Shown piece by piece: positions 30,766-43,097 of a stretch of 64,000 nucleotides of DNA. The position numbers and the translations under genes were made by a program. The notes beneath the pieces were generated by a model. It had not been told where the DNA came from. It saw only the letters and a list, made by a program, of their open reading frames with translations, and did no database searches. Every line of letters starts with the position of its first letter. The first letter of the stretch is position 1. Source of the stretch: Streptomyces fumanus (GTDB taxonomy: Bacteria; Actinomycetota; Actinomycetes; Streptomycetales; Streptomycetaceae); assembly GCF_014655295.1 (NCBI RefSeq), contig NZ_BNBI01000011.1, positions 248,001 through 312,000 on the forward strand. The letters are read 5' to 3'.

Positions 30766-31200
30766 ATGCCGTCCAACGACGTCCGGACCCTGCTCCAGGC
30801 CGCTGTGCCCACAGTCGCCGCCGGCGCCATCGCCGCCGTCGTCAGTGGTGTGCTGGCCGGTGGCAAGGGTGTGCTCGGAGCGGTCGTCGCGACCCTGGTG
30901 GTGACCCTGTTCATGGGCATCGGGCTGTACGTCCTGCAGCGCACCGCCAAATCGCTTCCGCACCTCTTCCAGGCGATGGGCCTGATGCTCTACGCGGCGC
31001 AGATCCTGCTGCTGTTCGTCTTCCTCGCCGCGTTCAAGAACACCAGCCTGTTCAACCCCCGGTCCTTCGCGATCACGTTGGTCGTCGGCACCCTGGCGTG
31101 GATCGCCGCGCAGACCCGCGCCCACATGAAGGCGAAGATCCTCTACGTCGAACCCGACTCCTCGGACGACAAGCCCGAAAAGACGGGGCGCCCGTCGTGA
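30766..31200 (+). CDS. atpI: ATP synthase accessory protein AtpI-like
   Basis: Small membrane protein of 144 aa with four hydrophobic segments (PTVAAGAIAAVVSGVLAGG, GAVVATLVVTLFMGIGLYV, LMLYAAQILLLFVFLAAF, AITLVVGTLAWIAAQTRAH). It has a short charged C-terminus. It is the first gene of the atp operon, where AtpI assists c-ring assembly or Mg2+ supply in other bacteria. ATG 30766 has GGAG nine bases upstream; upstream in-frame starts add an unlikely extension. A 225-base gap before atpB contains a possible second promoter. Confidence 0.85.
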   Translation: MPSNDVRTLLQAAVPTVAAGAIAAVVSGVLAGGKGVLGAVVATLVVTLFMGIGLYVLQRTAKSLPHLFQAMGLMLYAAQILLLFVFLAAFKNTSLFNPRSFAITLVVGTLAWIAAQTRAHMKAKILYVEPDSSDDKPEKTGRPS

Positions 31201-31425
31201 GGGGTAGGGCCGGGATAAGCACGTCGAAGAGATCCTGCTATCGTCCGGTGCCAACTGCGGCATCGCGGGCGCGGGCATCTGAGCTGTCGCCTGCTCATTC
31301 GCGAGGCGAGATGCCCCACAGCCGCCCCCACATCCGTAACACCAGTCCCGTGCCGAACCGCGGCTCCGCGCCGCGCCGACACAACGAGGTTGCCGTACCC
31401 ATGCGCCACGATGAAGGAGCCCGCG
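31201..31425 (+). promoter_or_regulatory. atpI-atpB gap with possible internal promoter
   Basis: 225 bases without a gene. TGCTATCGT (31236-31244) resembles an extended -10 element. AAGGAG (31414-31419) is the ribosome binding site of atpB. A separate promoter for the core subunits would make AtpI levels independent. Confidence 0.35.
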
Positions 31426-32250
31426 GTGAGTGCTGACCCGACGCAGGTGCTCGCCTTCGAGACCGACTGCCACATCTTCGACGGCTGTGGCTTCCCGGCT
31501 CCCGGCCTGCACTCGTTCCTCTTCGAGCCGCTCGCCGGCAACGCGGACGGCAACGGCTTCTACTTCAACAAGCCGATGCTGCTCGCGCTCCTCGGCTCGG
31601 TCATCATCGTCGGCTTCTTCTGGGCCGCGTTCGCGCGCCCCAAGGTCGTCCCGGGCAAGCTCCAGATGATCGCCGAGTCCGGCTACGACTTCATCCGCCG
31701 CGGTGTGGTCTACGAGACGCTCGGCAAGCGGGAGGGTGAGAAGTACGTCCCGCTGATCGTCACCCTGTTCTTCTTCATCTGGATGATGAACCTCTGGTCG
31801 ATCATCCCGGTCGCCCAGTTCCCGGTGACGTCGATCATCGCCTACCCCGCCGGCCTCGCCGCGATCGTCTACATCCTCTGGGTCTCCCTGACGTTCAAGC
31901 GCCACGGATTCGTCGGCTTCTTCAAGAACGTGACGGGCTACGACAAGTCGCTCGGCGCCGTGCTGCCGCTGGCCATGCTGATCGAGTTCTTCTCGAACCT
32001 GATCGTCCGCCCCTTCACGCACGCCGTCCGGCTCTTCGCCAACATGTTCGCGGGCCACACCCTGCTGCTGCTCTTCACGATCGCGAGCTGGTACCTGCTG
32101 AACGGCATCGGCATCGCCTACGCCGGCGTCTCGTTCGTCATGACGATCATCATGACGGCCTTCGAGCTGTTCATCCAGGCCGTGCAGGCGTATGTGTTCG
32201 TCCTGCTGACCTGCACCTACATCCAGGGCGCGCTCGCCGAGCACCACTGA
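31426..32250 (+). CDS. atpB: ATP synthase F0 subunit a
   Basis: Stator channel of the proton path, 274 aa, with five to six membrane helices. The essential Arg lies in RPFTHAVRLFANMFAGHTLL. The C-terminal TAFELFIQAVQAYVFVLLTCTYI is the usual a-subunit ending. GTG 31426 is chosen because AAGGAG lies six bases upstream; in-frame ATG codons further upstream would add residues not seen in the family. It precedes atpE by 73 bases. Confidence 0.95.
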   Translation: MSADPTQVLAFETDCHIFDGCGFPAPGLHSFLFEPLAGNADGNGFYFNKPMLLALLGSVIIVGFFWAAFARPKVVPGKLQMIAESGYDFIRRGVVYETLGKREGEKYVPLIVTLFFFIWMMNLWSIIPVAQFPVTSIIAYPAGLAAIVYILWVSLTFKRHGFVGFFKNVTGYDKSLGAVLPLAMLIEFFSNLIVRPFTHAVRLFANMFAGHTLLLLFTIASWYLLNGIGIAYAGVSFVMTIIMTAFELFIQAVQAYVFVLLTCTYIQGALAEHH

Positions 32251-32323
32251 GCGTCCCGCCTCCTACCCCCTAGCCGTCCGGTGGCCAACCCCCACCGGTC
32301 CGTAAAGAGAAGGAAGAACTGGC

Positions 32324-32548
32324 ATGTCCAACACCCTTGCCGCTGTCGATGGTTCGCTCAGCTCCGTTGGTTACGGCCTGGCCGCCATCGGCCCCGGCGT
32401 CGGCGTCGGCATCATCTTCGGCAACGGCACCCAGGCCCTCGCCCGCCAGCCCGAGGCGGCCGGCCTGATCCGCGCCAACCAGATCCTGGGCTTCGCCTTC
32501 TGTGAGGCGCTCGCCCTGATCGGTCTCGTCATGCCGTTCGTCTACTAA
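32324..32548 (+). CDS. atpE: ATP synthase F0 subunit c
   Basis: Proton-carrying rotor subunit, 74 aa, a hairpin of two membrane helices joined by the polar loop ARQPEAA. The glycine-rich first helix is GLAAIGPGVGVGIIFG. The ion-binding carboxylate is Glu in FAFCEALALIGLV, so the ring uses protons. GAGAAGGAAG precedes ATG 32324. Confidence 0.96.
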   Translation: MSNTLAAVDGSLSSVGYGLAAIGPGVGVGIIFGNGTQALARQPEAAGLIRANQILGFAFCEALALIGLVMPFVY

Positions 32549-32588
32549 GACGGACTGACGACCGACCCTTTCGACGAAAGGCACTGAT

Positions 32589-33149
32589 GTGAACTCCGCC
32601 CTGGTTTTCCTGGCGGCTGAGGGTGAGAAGGAAAACCCCCTCATCCCGCCGTGGCCGGAAGTCGTCATCGGCCTCATCGCTTTCGTCATCGTCTTCGGCT
32701 TCCTCGCCAAGAAGCTGCTCCCGAACATCAACAAGGTTCTGGAGGAGCGTCGCGAGGCCATCGAGGGCGGTATCGAGAAGGCCGAGGCCGCGCAGACCGA
32801 GGCCCAGAGCGTCCTTGAGCAGTACAAGGCCCAGCTCGCCGAGGCCCGCCACGAGGCCGCGCGCCTGCGCCAGGAGGCGCAGGAGCAGGGTGCCGCGCTC
32901 ATCGCCGAGATGCGCGCGGAAGGCCAGCGGCAGCGTGAGGAGATCATCGCCGCCGGTCACGCCCAGATCGAAGCCGACCGCAAGGCCGCCGCGTCCGCGC
33001 TGCGCCAGGACGTCGGCAAGCTCGCCACGGAGCTGGCCGGCAAGCTGGTCGGCGAGTCCCTCCAGGACCACGCCCGGCAGAGCCGGGTCATCGACCGCTT
33101 CCTCGACGAGCTGGACGGCAAGGCGTCGACCGCCGAGGCGGCCCGATGA
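32589..33149 (+). CDS. atpF: ATP synthase F0 subunit b
   Basis: Peripheral stalk subunit of 186 aa. One N-terminal membrane helix (EVVIGLIAFVIVFGFLAKKLLP) is followed by a long Ala/Glu/Gln/Arg-rich right-handed coiled coil (~50-170). It starts with GTG 32589 behind GAAAGG. Its stop overlaps the atpH start by 4 bp (ATGA), so the two stalk subunits are coupled. Confidence 0.94.
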   Translation: MNSALVFLAAEGEKENPLIPPWPEVVIGLIAFVIVFGFLAKKLLPNINKVLEERREAIEGGIEKAEAAQTEAQSVLEQYKAQLAEARHEAARLRQEAQEQGAALIAEMRAEGQRQREEIIAAGHAQIEADRKAAASALRQDVGKLATELAGKLVGESLQDHARQSRVIDRFLDELDGKASTAEAAR

Positions 33150-33967
33150 CCGCGCACGGTGCGAGCCGCGAGGCGCTGGCCGCCGCCCGTGAGCGACTGG
33201 ACGCGTTGACGGACGCCACGTCCGTGGACGCGGCCCGGCTCGCCGACGAGCTGGCCGCCGTGACCGCGCTGCTCGACCGTGAGGTGTCGCTGCGTCGGGT
33301 CCTCACCGACCCGGCGCAGGACGGCGAGGCCAAGGCGCAACTGGCGCGGCGCCTGCTCGGCACCCAGGTCGGCGGCCCCACCGCCGATCTGGTCGCCGGA
33401 CTGGTGCGCGCCCGCTGGTCGCAGTCGCGCGACCTGGTGGACGCGCTGGAGGAACTGGCGAACACCGCCGACCTCACCGCCGCCCAGCGCGACGGCAGCC
33501 TCGACGACGTGGAGGACGAGCTGTTCCGGTTCGGCCGGATCGTCGGCTCCAGCACCGAGCTGCGGGCCGCGCTGACCGACCGCAAGGCCACCGCCCCGGC
33601 CAAGGGCGCGCTGCTGCGCACCCTGCTCGGGGGCAGGGCCAAGCCGGTCACCGAGCGGCTGGTGACCCGTCTGGTCACCGCGCCCCGGGGACGTAGCCTG
33701 GAAGCGGGACTCGAGTCCCTGTCCAAGCTCGCCGCCGAGCGCCGGGACCGCATGGTCGCCGTCGTCACGTCGGCGGTGCCGCTGAGCGACCCGCAGAAGC
33801 AGCGCCTGGGCGCCGCCCTCGCCAAGCTCTACGGCCGCCCCATGCACCTCAACCTCGACGTGGACCCCGCGGTCCTCGGCGGGATGCGGGTGCAGGTCGG
33901 CGACGAGGTGATCAACGGCTCCATCGCCGACCGCCTCGAGGACGCCGGCCGCCGCCTGGCGGGCTAG
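33146..33967 (+). CDS. atpH: ATP synthase F1 subunit delta
   Basis: Connects the F1 head to the peripheral stalk. At 273 aa it is ~100 residues longer than E. coli delta, as is usual in actinobacteria: an added N-terminal helical region precedes the OSCP/delta domain. The C-terminal part VTSAVPLSDPQKQRLGAALAKLYGRPMHLNLDVDP...GGMRVQVGDEVINGSIADRL is the family signature. ATG 33146 overlaps the atpF stop. A 142-base gap without clear features separates it from atpA. Confidence 0.94.
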   Translation: MTAHGASREALAAARERLDALTDATSVDAARLADELAAVTALLDREVSLRRVLTDPAQDGEAKAQLARRLLGTQVGGPTADLVAGLVRARWSQSRDLVDALEELANTADLTAAQRDGSLDDVEDELFRFGRIVGSSTELRAALTDRKATAPAKGALLRTLLGGRAKPVTERLVTRLVTAPRGRSLEAGLESLSKLAAERRDRMVAVVTSAVPLSDPQKQRLGAALAKLYGRPMHLNLDVDPAVLGGMRVQVGDEVINGSIADRLEDAGRRLAG

Positions 33968-34109
33968 CGACTTCAAAGCAGTACGTACGTGTACCTACGG
34001 CCCGGTTGGGCCGTGCAGAGGATTCACCTCGTTCAGGGGGGAGTCCGGGATTTCGAGACATCCCCCCAAAGTGAAACTTCGGGCCCAACAAGGAGAGCAG
34101 GGAACCCAG

Positions 34110-35699
34110 ATGGCGGAGCTCACGATCCGGCCGGAGGAGATCCGGGACGCACTGGAGACCTTCGTCCAGTCGTACCAGCCGGACGCGGCCTCGCGCGAGG
34201 AGGTCGGTACGGTCACCCTTGCCGGCGACGGCATCGCGAAGGTCGAGGGGCTGCCCTCGGCCATGGCCAACGAACTGCTGAAGTTCGAGGACGGCACCCT
34301 CGGCCTCGCCCTCAACCTCGAGGAGCGCGAGATCGGTGCCATCGTCCTCGGTGAGTTCAGCGGCATCGAGGAGGGTCAGCCGGTCACCCGTACCGGCGAG
34401 GTCCTCTCCGTCGCGGTCGGCGAGGGCTACCTCGGCCGCGTCGTCGACCCCCTCGGCAACCCGATCGACGGCCTCGGCGAGATCGAGACCTCCGGTCGCC
34501 GCGCCCTCGAGCTGCAGGCCCCCACGGTCATGCAGCGCAAGTCGGTGCACGAGCCGATGGAGACCGGCTACAAGGCCGTCGACGCCATGACGCCGATCGG
34601 CCGCGGCCAGCGCCAGCTCATCATCGGCGACCGCCAGACCGGCAAGACCGCCCTGGCCGTCGACACGATCATCAACCAGCGCGACAACTGGCGCTCGGGC
34701 GACCCGAAGAAGCAGGTCCGCTGCATCTACGTCGCCATCGGCCAGAAGGGCTCCACCATCGCGTCGGTCCGCCGCGCGCTGGAGGAGAACGGCGCGCTGG
34801 AGTACACGACCATCGTCGCCGCCCCGGCCTCCGACCCGGCCGGCTTCAAGTACCTGGCGCCGTACACCGGCTCGGCCATCGGCCAGCAGTGGATGTACGA
34901 GGGCAAGCACGTCCTGATCATCTTCGACGACCTGTCGAAGCAGGCCGACGCCTACCGCGCCGTGTCGCTGCTGCTGCGCCGTCCGCCGGGCCGCGAGGCG
35001 TACCCCGGTGACGTCTTCTACCTGCACTCCCGGCTGCTGGAGCGCTGCGCCAAGCTCTCCGACGACATGGGCGCCGGCTCGATGACCGGTCTGCCGATCG
35101 TCGAGACCAAGGCCAACGACGTCTCGGCGTTCATCCCGACCAACGTCATCTCCATCACCGACGGCCAGTGCTTCCTGGAGTCGGACCTGTTCAACGCCGG
35201 TCAGCGCCCCGCGCTGAACGTCGGTATCTCCGTCTCCCGAGTCGGTGGTTCCGCGCAGCACAAGGCGATGAAGCAGGTCTCCGGCCGGCTCCGCGTGGAC
35301 CTCGCCCAGTTCCGTGAGCTGGAGGCGTTCGCCGCCTTCGGTTCCGACCTGGACGCGGCCTCCAAGGCCCAGCTCGAGCGCGGCCAGCGCATGGTCGAGC
35401 TGCTCAAGCAGAACCAGTACGAGCCGATGTCCACCGAGGACCAGGTCGTCTCCGTCTGGGCCGGCACCACCGGCCGCATGGACGACGTGCCGGTCGCCGA
35501 CATCCGCCGCTTCGAGCGGGAGCTGCTGGAGTACCTGCACCGCAAGGAGCAGGGCCTGATGACCTCCATCCGCGAGGGCGGCAAGATGTCCGACGACACC
35601 CTGCAGGCCGTCGGTGACGCCATCGCCGAGTTCAAGAAGCAGTTCGAGACCTCGGACGGCAAGCTGCTCGGCGAGGACGCCCCGGCCGCGGCCAAGTGA
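34110..35699 (+). CDS. atpA: ATP synthase F1 subunit alpha
   Basis: Non-catalytic nucleotide-binding subunit of the F1 hexamer, 529 aa. Walker A is GDRQTGKTALAVD, Walker B lies in HVLIIFDDLSKQA, and the alpha signature PGREAYPGDVFYLHSRLLERCA is present. The beta-barrel N-terminal domain and helical C-terminal domain are complete. ATG 34110 begins the family sequence (MAELTIRPEEI). An AGGG is closer than the AAGGAG at 34090-34095. It is followed after 21 bases by atpG. Confidence 0.96.
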   Translation: MAELTIRPEEIRDALETFVQSYQPDAASREEVGTVTLAGDGIAKVEGLPSAMANELLKFEDGTLGLALNLEEREIGAIVLGEFSGIEEGQPVTRTGEVLSVAVGEGYLGRVVDPLGNPIDGLGEIETSGRRALELQAPTVMQRKSVHEPMETGYKAVDAMTPIGRGQRQLIIGDRQTGKTALAVDTIINQRDNWRSGDPKKQVRCIYVAIGQKGSTIASVRRALEENGALEYTTIVAAPASDPAGFKYLAPYTGSAIGQQWMYEGKHVLIIFDDLSKQADAYRAVSLLLRRPPGREAYPGDVFYLHSRLLERCAKLSDDMGAGSMTGLPIVETKANDVSAFIPTNVISITDGQCFLESDLFNAGQRPALNVGISVSRVGGSAQHKAMKQVSGRLRVDLAQFRELEAFAAFGSDLDAASKAQLERGQRMVELLKQNQYEPMSTEDQVVSVWAGTTGRMDDVPVADIRRFERELLEYLHRKEQGLMTSIREGGKMSDDTLQAVGDAIAEFKKQFETSDGKLLGEDAPAAAK

Positions 35700-35720
35700 C
35701 GTAAGGAAGGGACCTGACTC

Positions 35721-36637
35721 ATGGGAGCCCAGCTCCGGGTCTACAAGCGTCGCATCCGATCCGTCACCGCGACCAAGAAGATCACGAAGGCGATGGAGAT
35801 GATCGCCGCCTCGCGCGTCGTCAAGGCGCAGCGCAAGGTGGCGGCCTCCACGCCGTACGCGACCGAGCTGACCCGCGCGGTCACCGCGGTCGGCACGGGA
35901 TCGAACACCAAGCACCCGCTGACCACCCAGGCCGAGACGGTCACCCGGTCCGCGGTGCTGCTGCTGACCAGCGACCGCGGTCTGGCCGGTGCCTTCAACT
36001 CCAACGCCATCAAGCAGGCGGAGCAGCTCACCGCCAAGCTGGAGCAGGAAGGCAAGGAGGTCGTCGTCTACATCGTCGGCCGCCGGGGTGTCGCCCACTA
36101 CAACTTCCGCGAGCGCAAGATCGCGGAGTCGTGGTCGGGCTTCACCGACGAGCCGTCGTACGCGGACGCCAAGAAGGTCGCGGCGCCGCTGATCGAGGCC
36201 ATCGAGAAGGACACCGCGGACGGCGGCGTGGACGAGCTCCACATCGTCTACACGGAGTTCGTGTCGATGATGACCCAGACGGCGGTCGGCGCCCAGTTGC
36301 TGCCGCTGCGCCTCGAAGAGGTCAAGGAGGAGTCGCCCGCCAAGGGCGAGATCCTCCCGCTGTACGACTTCGAGCCGTCGGCGGAGGACGTCCTCGACGC
36401 CCTGCTGCCGCGGTACGTCGAGAGCCGGATCTACAACGCGCTGCTCCAGTCGGCCGCTTCCAAGCACGCCGCCACGCGGCGCGCGATGAAGTCGGCCACC
36501 GACAACGCGGGCGAGCTGATCAACACGCTCTCCCGTCTTGCCAACGCGGCCCGCCAGGCCGAAATCACCCAGGAAATCAGCGAGATCGTCGGTGGCGCCA
36601 GCGCCCTGGCCGACGCGACCGCGGGGAGTGACAAGTA

Positions 36638-36638
<1 letters not shown>
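35721..36638 (+). CDS. atpG: ATP synthase F1 subunit gamma
   Basis: Rotating central shaft, 305 aa. The N-terminal helix (RVYKRRIRSVTATKKITKAMEMIAASR) and the C-terminal helix (RRAMKSATDNAGELI...RQAEITQEISEIVGGASAL) form the coiled coil inside the hexamer, with the Rossmann-like domain between (LLLTSDRGLAGAFNSN). AAGGAAGGG precedes ATG 35721. The last base of its TAA is the first base of the atpD ATG. Confidence 0.96.
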
Positions 36639-38086
<1,448 letters not shown>

Positions 38087-38104
38087 CCCCCGCGGTCTTC
38101 CGGT

Positions 38105-38131
38105 GAGGGGGCGGGCGCGTCCCGCCCCCTC
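38105..38131 (+). terminator. Hairpin between atpD and atpC
   Basis: GAGGGGGCGGG (38105-38115) pairs perfectly with CCCGCCCCCTC (38121-38131) with a five-base loop. A smaller stem (CACCCGGC/GCCGGGTG, 38159-38180) follows before the atpC ribosome binding site. These may lower epsilon output relative to beta. Confidence 0.6.
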
Positions 38132-38199
38132 CGCCACGCCCCTTAGACTTGTAACCAACACCCGGCAGAACCGCCGGGTGGTGACCCGAGGAGCCACCC

Positions 38200-38574
38200 T
38201 TGGCTGCTGAGCTGCACGTCGCGCTGGTCGCGGCCGACCGAGAGGTCTGGTCCGGCGAGGCCACCCTGGTCGTCGCGCGCACCACGTCCGGCGACATCGG
38301 CGTCATGCCCGGTCACCAGCCGCTGCTCGGTGTGCTGGAGTCGGGCCCGGTGACCATTCGTACGAGTGACGGCGGGACGGTCGTCGCCGCGGTGCACGGC
38401 GGTTTCATCTCGTTCGCGGACGACAAGCTGTCGCTGCTGGCGGAGGTCGCCGAGCTGTCGGACGAGATCGACGTCCAGCGCGCGGAGCGGGAGCTGGAGC
38501 GCGCCAAGGCGGAGGGCGACGCCACCGCCGAGCGGCGCGCGGACGTCCGACTGCGTGCGGCGGCGGCGCACTGA
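38200..38574 (+). CDS. atpC: ATP synthase F1 subunit epsilon
   Basis: Regulatory rotor subunit, 124 aa. The N-terminal beta-sandwich (LHVALVAADREVWSGEATLVVARTTSGDIGVMPGHQPLLGVL) and a C-terminal helical hairpin (EIDVQRAERELERAK...) are both present. It starts with TTG 38200 behind GAGGAG (38188-38193); no ATG or GTG is in the right place. It ends the operon, followed by a strong terminator. Confidence 0.95.
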   Translation: MAAELHVALVAADREVWSGEATLVVARTTSGDIGVMPGHQPLLGVLESGPVTIRTSDGGTVVAAVHGGFISFADDKLSLLAEVAELSDEIDVQRAERELERAKAEGDATAERRADVRLRAAAAH

Positions 38575-38599
38575 GCCCACGCGCCGTGCTATGACGTCA

Positions 38600-38647
38600 C
38601 TCAGCCGCGGCTGGGACCGGAGTGATCCGGACCCGGCCGCGGCTGAG
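38600..38647 (+). terminator. Terminator of the ATP synthase operon
   Basis: CTCAGCCGCGGC (38600-38611) and GCCGCGGCTGAG (38636-38647) form a perfect 12-bp stem, extended inside by GGG/CCC and CCGG/CCGG pairing. It starts 26 bases after the atpC stop, and a T-rich run (38661-38666) lies downstream. Confidence 0.82.
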
Positions 38648-38703
38648 GCAGATGTGGGTGTTTTTTACGTTCCGTTACCTAGGAGACGAGGAGGTCGGTG
38701 CCG

Positions 38704-39150
38704 ATGGTCCTCGCTCTGACTGTGTGCGGAACGATCGTCGCCCTCCTGGTGGTGGGACTGTTCGTCTTCGGACTGCGCCGCCGGCTGATCCAGCGCTCGG
38801 GCGGCACCTTCGACTGCTCGCTGCGCTGGGACGCCCCCCGGGAGGGCGACGCCGACGGCAAGGGCTGGGCCTACGGGGTGGCCCGGTACAACGGCGACCG
38901 CGTCGAGTGGTACCGGGTCTTCTCGTACTCGCCCCGGCCGCGCCGGGTGCTGGAGCGCTCCGCGATCGAGGTGGCCGGCCGCCGCGTCCCGGAGGGCGAG
39001 GAGGAGCTGGCCCTGCTCTCCGACTCCGTGGTCCTCGCGTGTCTGCACCGGGGGACCCGGCTGGAACTGGCGATGAGCGAAGACGCGCTGACCGGTTTCC
39101 TCGCGTGGCTTGAGGCAGCCCCGCCCGGTCAGCGCGTCAATGTCGCTTAG
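38704..39150 (+). CDS. DUF2550 family membrane-anchored protein
   Basis: 148 aa with one N-terminal membrane helix (LTVCGTIVALLVVGLFVFGL), then a basic stop-transfer RRR and a cytoplasmic beta-rich domain (GGTFDCSLRW, GVARYNGDRVEWYRVFSYSPRP). This is the DUF2550 pattern found after atpC in actinobacteria; the function is unknown. ATG 38704 is preferred to GTG 38698 because GAGGAGG (38688-38694) is nine bases from it and only three from the GTG. It converges on chiC with 5 bases between the stops. Confidence 0.85.
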   Translation: MVLALTVCGTIVALLVVGLFVFGLRRRLIQRSGGTFDCSLRWDAPREGDADGKGWAYGVARYNGDRVEWYRVFSYSPRPRRVLERSAIEVAGRRVPEGEEELALLSDSVVLACLHRGTRLELAMSEDALTGFLAWLEAAPPGQRVNVA

Positions 39151-39155
39151 GGGTA

Positions 39156-40991
<1,836 letters not shown>

Positions 40992-41058
40992 GATGCGCCT
41001 CCCTTTTATGGGGGTGTTGTCGGGGGCATGACTGAGCCATCACGCCCGCAGTGCCGCG

Positions 41059-41100
41059 AGAATAGAAAGGTCTGGACCATAGGTCAATAGGTCTGGACCA
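41059..41100 (-). promoter_or_regulatory. chiC promoter with two TGGTCCAGACCT direct repeats
   Basis: On the minus strand two perfect 12-base copies of TGGTCCAGACCT (41089-41100 and 41068-41079) are 21 bases apart, i.e. on one DNA face. Between and after them are -35 TTGACC (41082-41087) and -10 TATTCT (41059-41064), with a 17-base spacer overlapped by the second repeat. The same repeats are known to mediate chitin induction and glucose repression of Streptomyces chitinase genes. Confidence 0.9.
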
Positions 41101-41130
41101 CTGGGCGAACGGCGGGTGTCGTCCCCGGAC

Positions 41131-41772
41131 TCAGCGCTCCAACTCCTGCGCGAGCACCGCCGCTTGCACCCGGCTGCGCAGCCCCAGCTTGCCCAGCAAG
41201 CGGCTGACGTGCGTCTTCACCGTGGCCTCGGCCATCTGGAGGCGGTCGGCGATCGCCGCGTTGGACAGCCCCTCGCCGAGGCAGGACAGTACCTCGCGCT
41301 CCCGCCGGGTCAACTCCTCCAGCACCGCCGGGTCGACGCCGGTCCGCCGGGCCGGCCGCGCCGCGAACTCGGCGATCAGCCGCCGGGTCACGGCCGGGGC
41401 GACGATGCCCTCCCCGGCGGCCACCGTGCGCACGGCGGTGAGCAGGTCGGCCGCCTCGGTGTTCTTCAGCAGGAACCCGGCGGCGCCCGCCCGCAGCGCC
41501 CCGAACACGTACTCGTCCAGGTCGAAGGTGGTCAGCACCAGCACGTCCGCCAGCCCCTCGGCGACGATCTCCCGGGTCGCCGACACCCCGTCCAGGCGCG
41601 GCATCTGTACGTCCATCAGCACCAGGTCGGGTCGCAGCTCCCGGGCTAGGGCCACCGCCCGTTCGCCGTCGGCGGCCTCGCCGGCCACCTCGATGTCGGG
41701 GGCGCTGTCCAGGATCAGCACCAGTCCGGCGCGGACGGCGGACTGGTCCTCGGCGACCAGGACGCGGATCAT
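41131..41772 (-). CDS. chiR: NarL/LuxR-family response regulator, ChiR
   Basis: 213-aa DNA-binding regulator. The receiver domain has the phosphoacceptor D54 (VLMDVQMPRLDG), and the C-terminal LuxR helix-turn-helix reads LTRREREVLSCLGEGLSNAAIADRLQMAEATVKTHVSRLLGKL. It overlaps the chiS kinase by 4 bp and lies 139 bases before chiC. This is the order in which the ChiS/ChiR pair needed for chitinase induction is described in Streptomyces. The symbol rests on this context. Confidence 0.85.
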   Translation of the reverse strand: MIRVLVAEDQSAVRAGLVLILDSAPDIEVAGEAADGERAVALARELRPDLVLMDVQMPRLDGVSATREIVAEGLADVLVLTTFDLDEYVFGALRAGAAGFLLKNTEAADLLTAVRTVAAGEGIVAPAVTRRLIAEFAARPARRTGVDPAVLEELTRREREVLSCLGEGLSNAAIADRLQMAEATVKTHVSRLLGKLGLRSRVQAAVLAQELER

Positions 41773-42944
41773 GCGGGGTCTCCTTCGGTGAGGGGCAGCA
41801 CGGCGCGTACGGTCCACCGGGCGCCGTCGGGTCCGGCGGCGAAGGTGCCGCCCAGCAGCGCGGCCCGCTCCCGCATCCCGACCAGACCGGCCCCGGAACC
41901 CGGGGCGCGGGGCCGGTCCCGCTCGGCGTACGGACTGGTCACCGTCACGGTGAGGACCCGGGCGTCCCTGGCCAGGGTGACGTGCACGGGTCCGGCGGCG
42001 GCGTGCTTGAGGGCGTTGGTGAGGGACTCCTGGACGATCCGGTAGGCGGCCAGCTCGACCGGCACCGGCAGTCCCTCGCCGGGGACGGTCGTGAGGCGCA
42101 CGTCGAGTCCGTTGGCGCGGGCGCCGTCGGCCAGGGCGGGCAGGCCGTCGAGGGTGGGCGCGGCGGCGGGCCCGGCGTCGGCGCCGGCGTCGCGCAGGAT
42201 GCCGATCAGGCGCCGCATCTCGGCCAGTCCCTCCACGCTGTTCTCGCGGATCACGGCGAGGGCGCGGCGGGAGGTGCCGGGGTCGTCCAGGGAGAGCGCG
42301 GCCGTGGAGTGGATGGCGATCGCGGAGAGGTGGTTGGCGACCAGGTCGTGCAGTTCGCGGGCCATCCGGGACCGTTCCGCGGTGACCGCCTGCACGCGGT
42401 CCTGCTCGGCGAGGAGCGCGGTCTGCTCGGCGCGCAGCAGGGCGGCGTCGGCGGCCTCCCGGTGGTTGCGGACGATCAGGCCGGTGGAGGCCGGCCCGAA
42501 GGCGACGATCCCGATCGCCACCCCGATCAGCAGCGCCTCCGGCACCCGCCACACCGCGAACGGCACCACCGTGCCCGCGACCGTGAGCAGCCCGGTGATC
42601 CACGGGATGCGGCGGGCCGCGGCGGGCGGGCCGTACAGGACGGCGGCGTACATCAGGTCGGTGAAGAGCATGACCGTGACCAGGTTGCCCTGGGTGGTCA
42701 GGTCCAGGACGACGGCGGCGGTGCCGACCAGCAGGGCGGCGCGCGGCGCGGACCGGCGCAGCAGCTCGCAGCCCGCCGTGACGGCGAGCGGCACCAGCGG
42801 CGGCCAGGGCCCGTCGAAGAGCACGATCGGGTCGTCGGAGGGGCGGACGCCGAGTCCGAGGACCGTCAGCAGCACGCCGCTGAGCAGGCCGCCGGCCGCG
42901 ACGTACCCGTCGAAGCGGTGCGGGCGGGGGAGTCGTACGGCCAT
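41769..42944 (-). CDS. chiS: Membrane histidine kinase, ChiS
   Basis: 391-aa sensor kinase. The N-terminal half has about five to six membrane helices with little outside loop, so it probably senses within the membrane. The HisKA_3 phosphoacceptor is H199 in MARELHDLVANHLSAIA. The C-terminal HATPase has YRIVQESLTNALKHA and GAGLVGMRERAALLGG. It is coupled by a 4-bp overlap to chiR. ATG 42944 is used; the longer open frame upstream has no family sequence. A short palindrome (CATCGTTCGATG, 43005-43016) lies in the divergent promoter region. Confidence 0.85.
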   Translation of the reverse strand: MAVRLPRPHRFDGYVAAGGLLSGVLLTVLGLGVRPSDDPIVLFDGPWPPLVPLAVTAGCELLRRSAPRAALLVGTAAVVLDLTTQGNLVTVMLFTDLMYAAVLYGPPAAARRIPWITGLLTVAGTVVPFAVWRVPEALLIGVAIGIVAFGPASTGLIVRNHREAADAALLRAEQTALLAEQDRVQAVTAERSRMARELHDLVANHLSAIAIHSTAALSLDDPGTSRRALAVIRENSVEGLAEMRRLIGILRDAGADAGPAAAPTLDGLPALADGARANGLDVRLTTVPGEGLPVPVELAAYRIVQESLTNALKHAAAGPVHVTLARDARVLTVTVTSPYAERDRPRAPGSGAGLVGMRERAALLGGTFAAGPDGARWTVRAVLPLTEGDPA

Positions 42945-43004
42945 GTCCTCATCCAACACGGCCGGGGCGGCGTCCGCCTGATCCCCGGGGACGGTCCGGC
43001 ACTG

Positions 43005-43016
43005 CATCGTTCGATG
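43005..43016. promoter_or_regulatory. Palindrome between chiS and the divergent membrane protein gene
   Basis: CATCG-TT-CGATG is a perfect 12-base palindrome in the 153-base divergent gap. It could be a regulator site for chiS or for the gene at 43098, but the factor is unknown. Confidence 0.35.
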
Positions 43017-43097
43017 TACCCGGGATTCGTCACCGGCGACGACGCCCGGGGGCGGCGCACGGGGGAGCCTGGACGGGGTGACCGAGAGGAGCGAACC

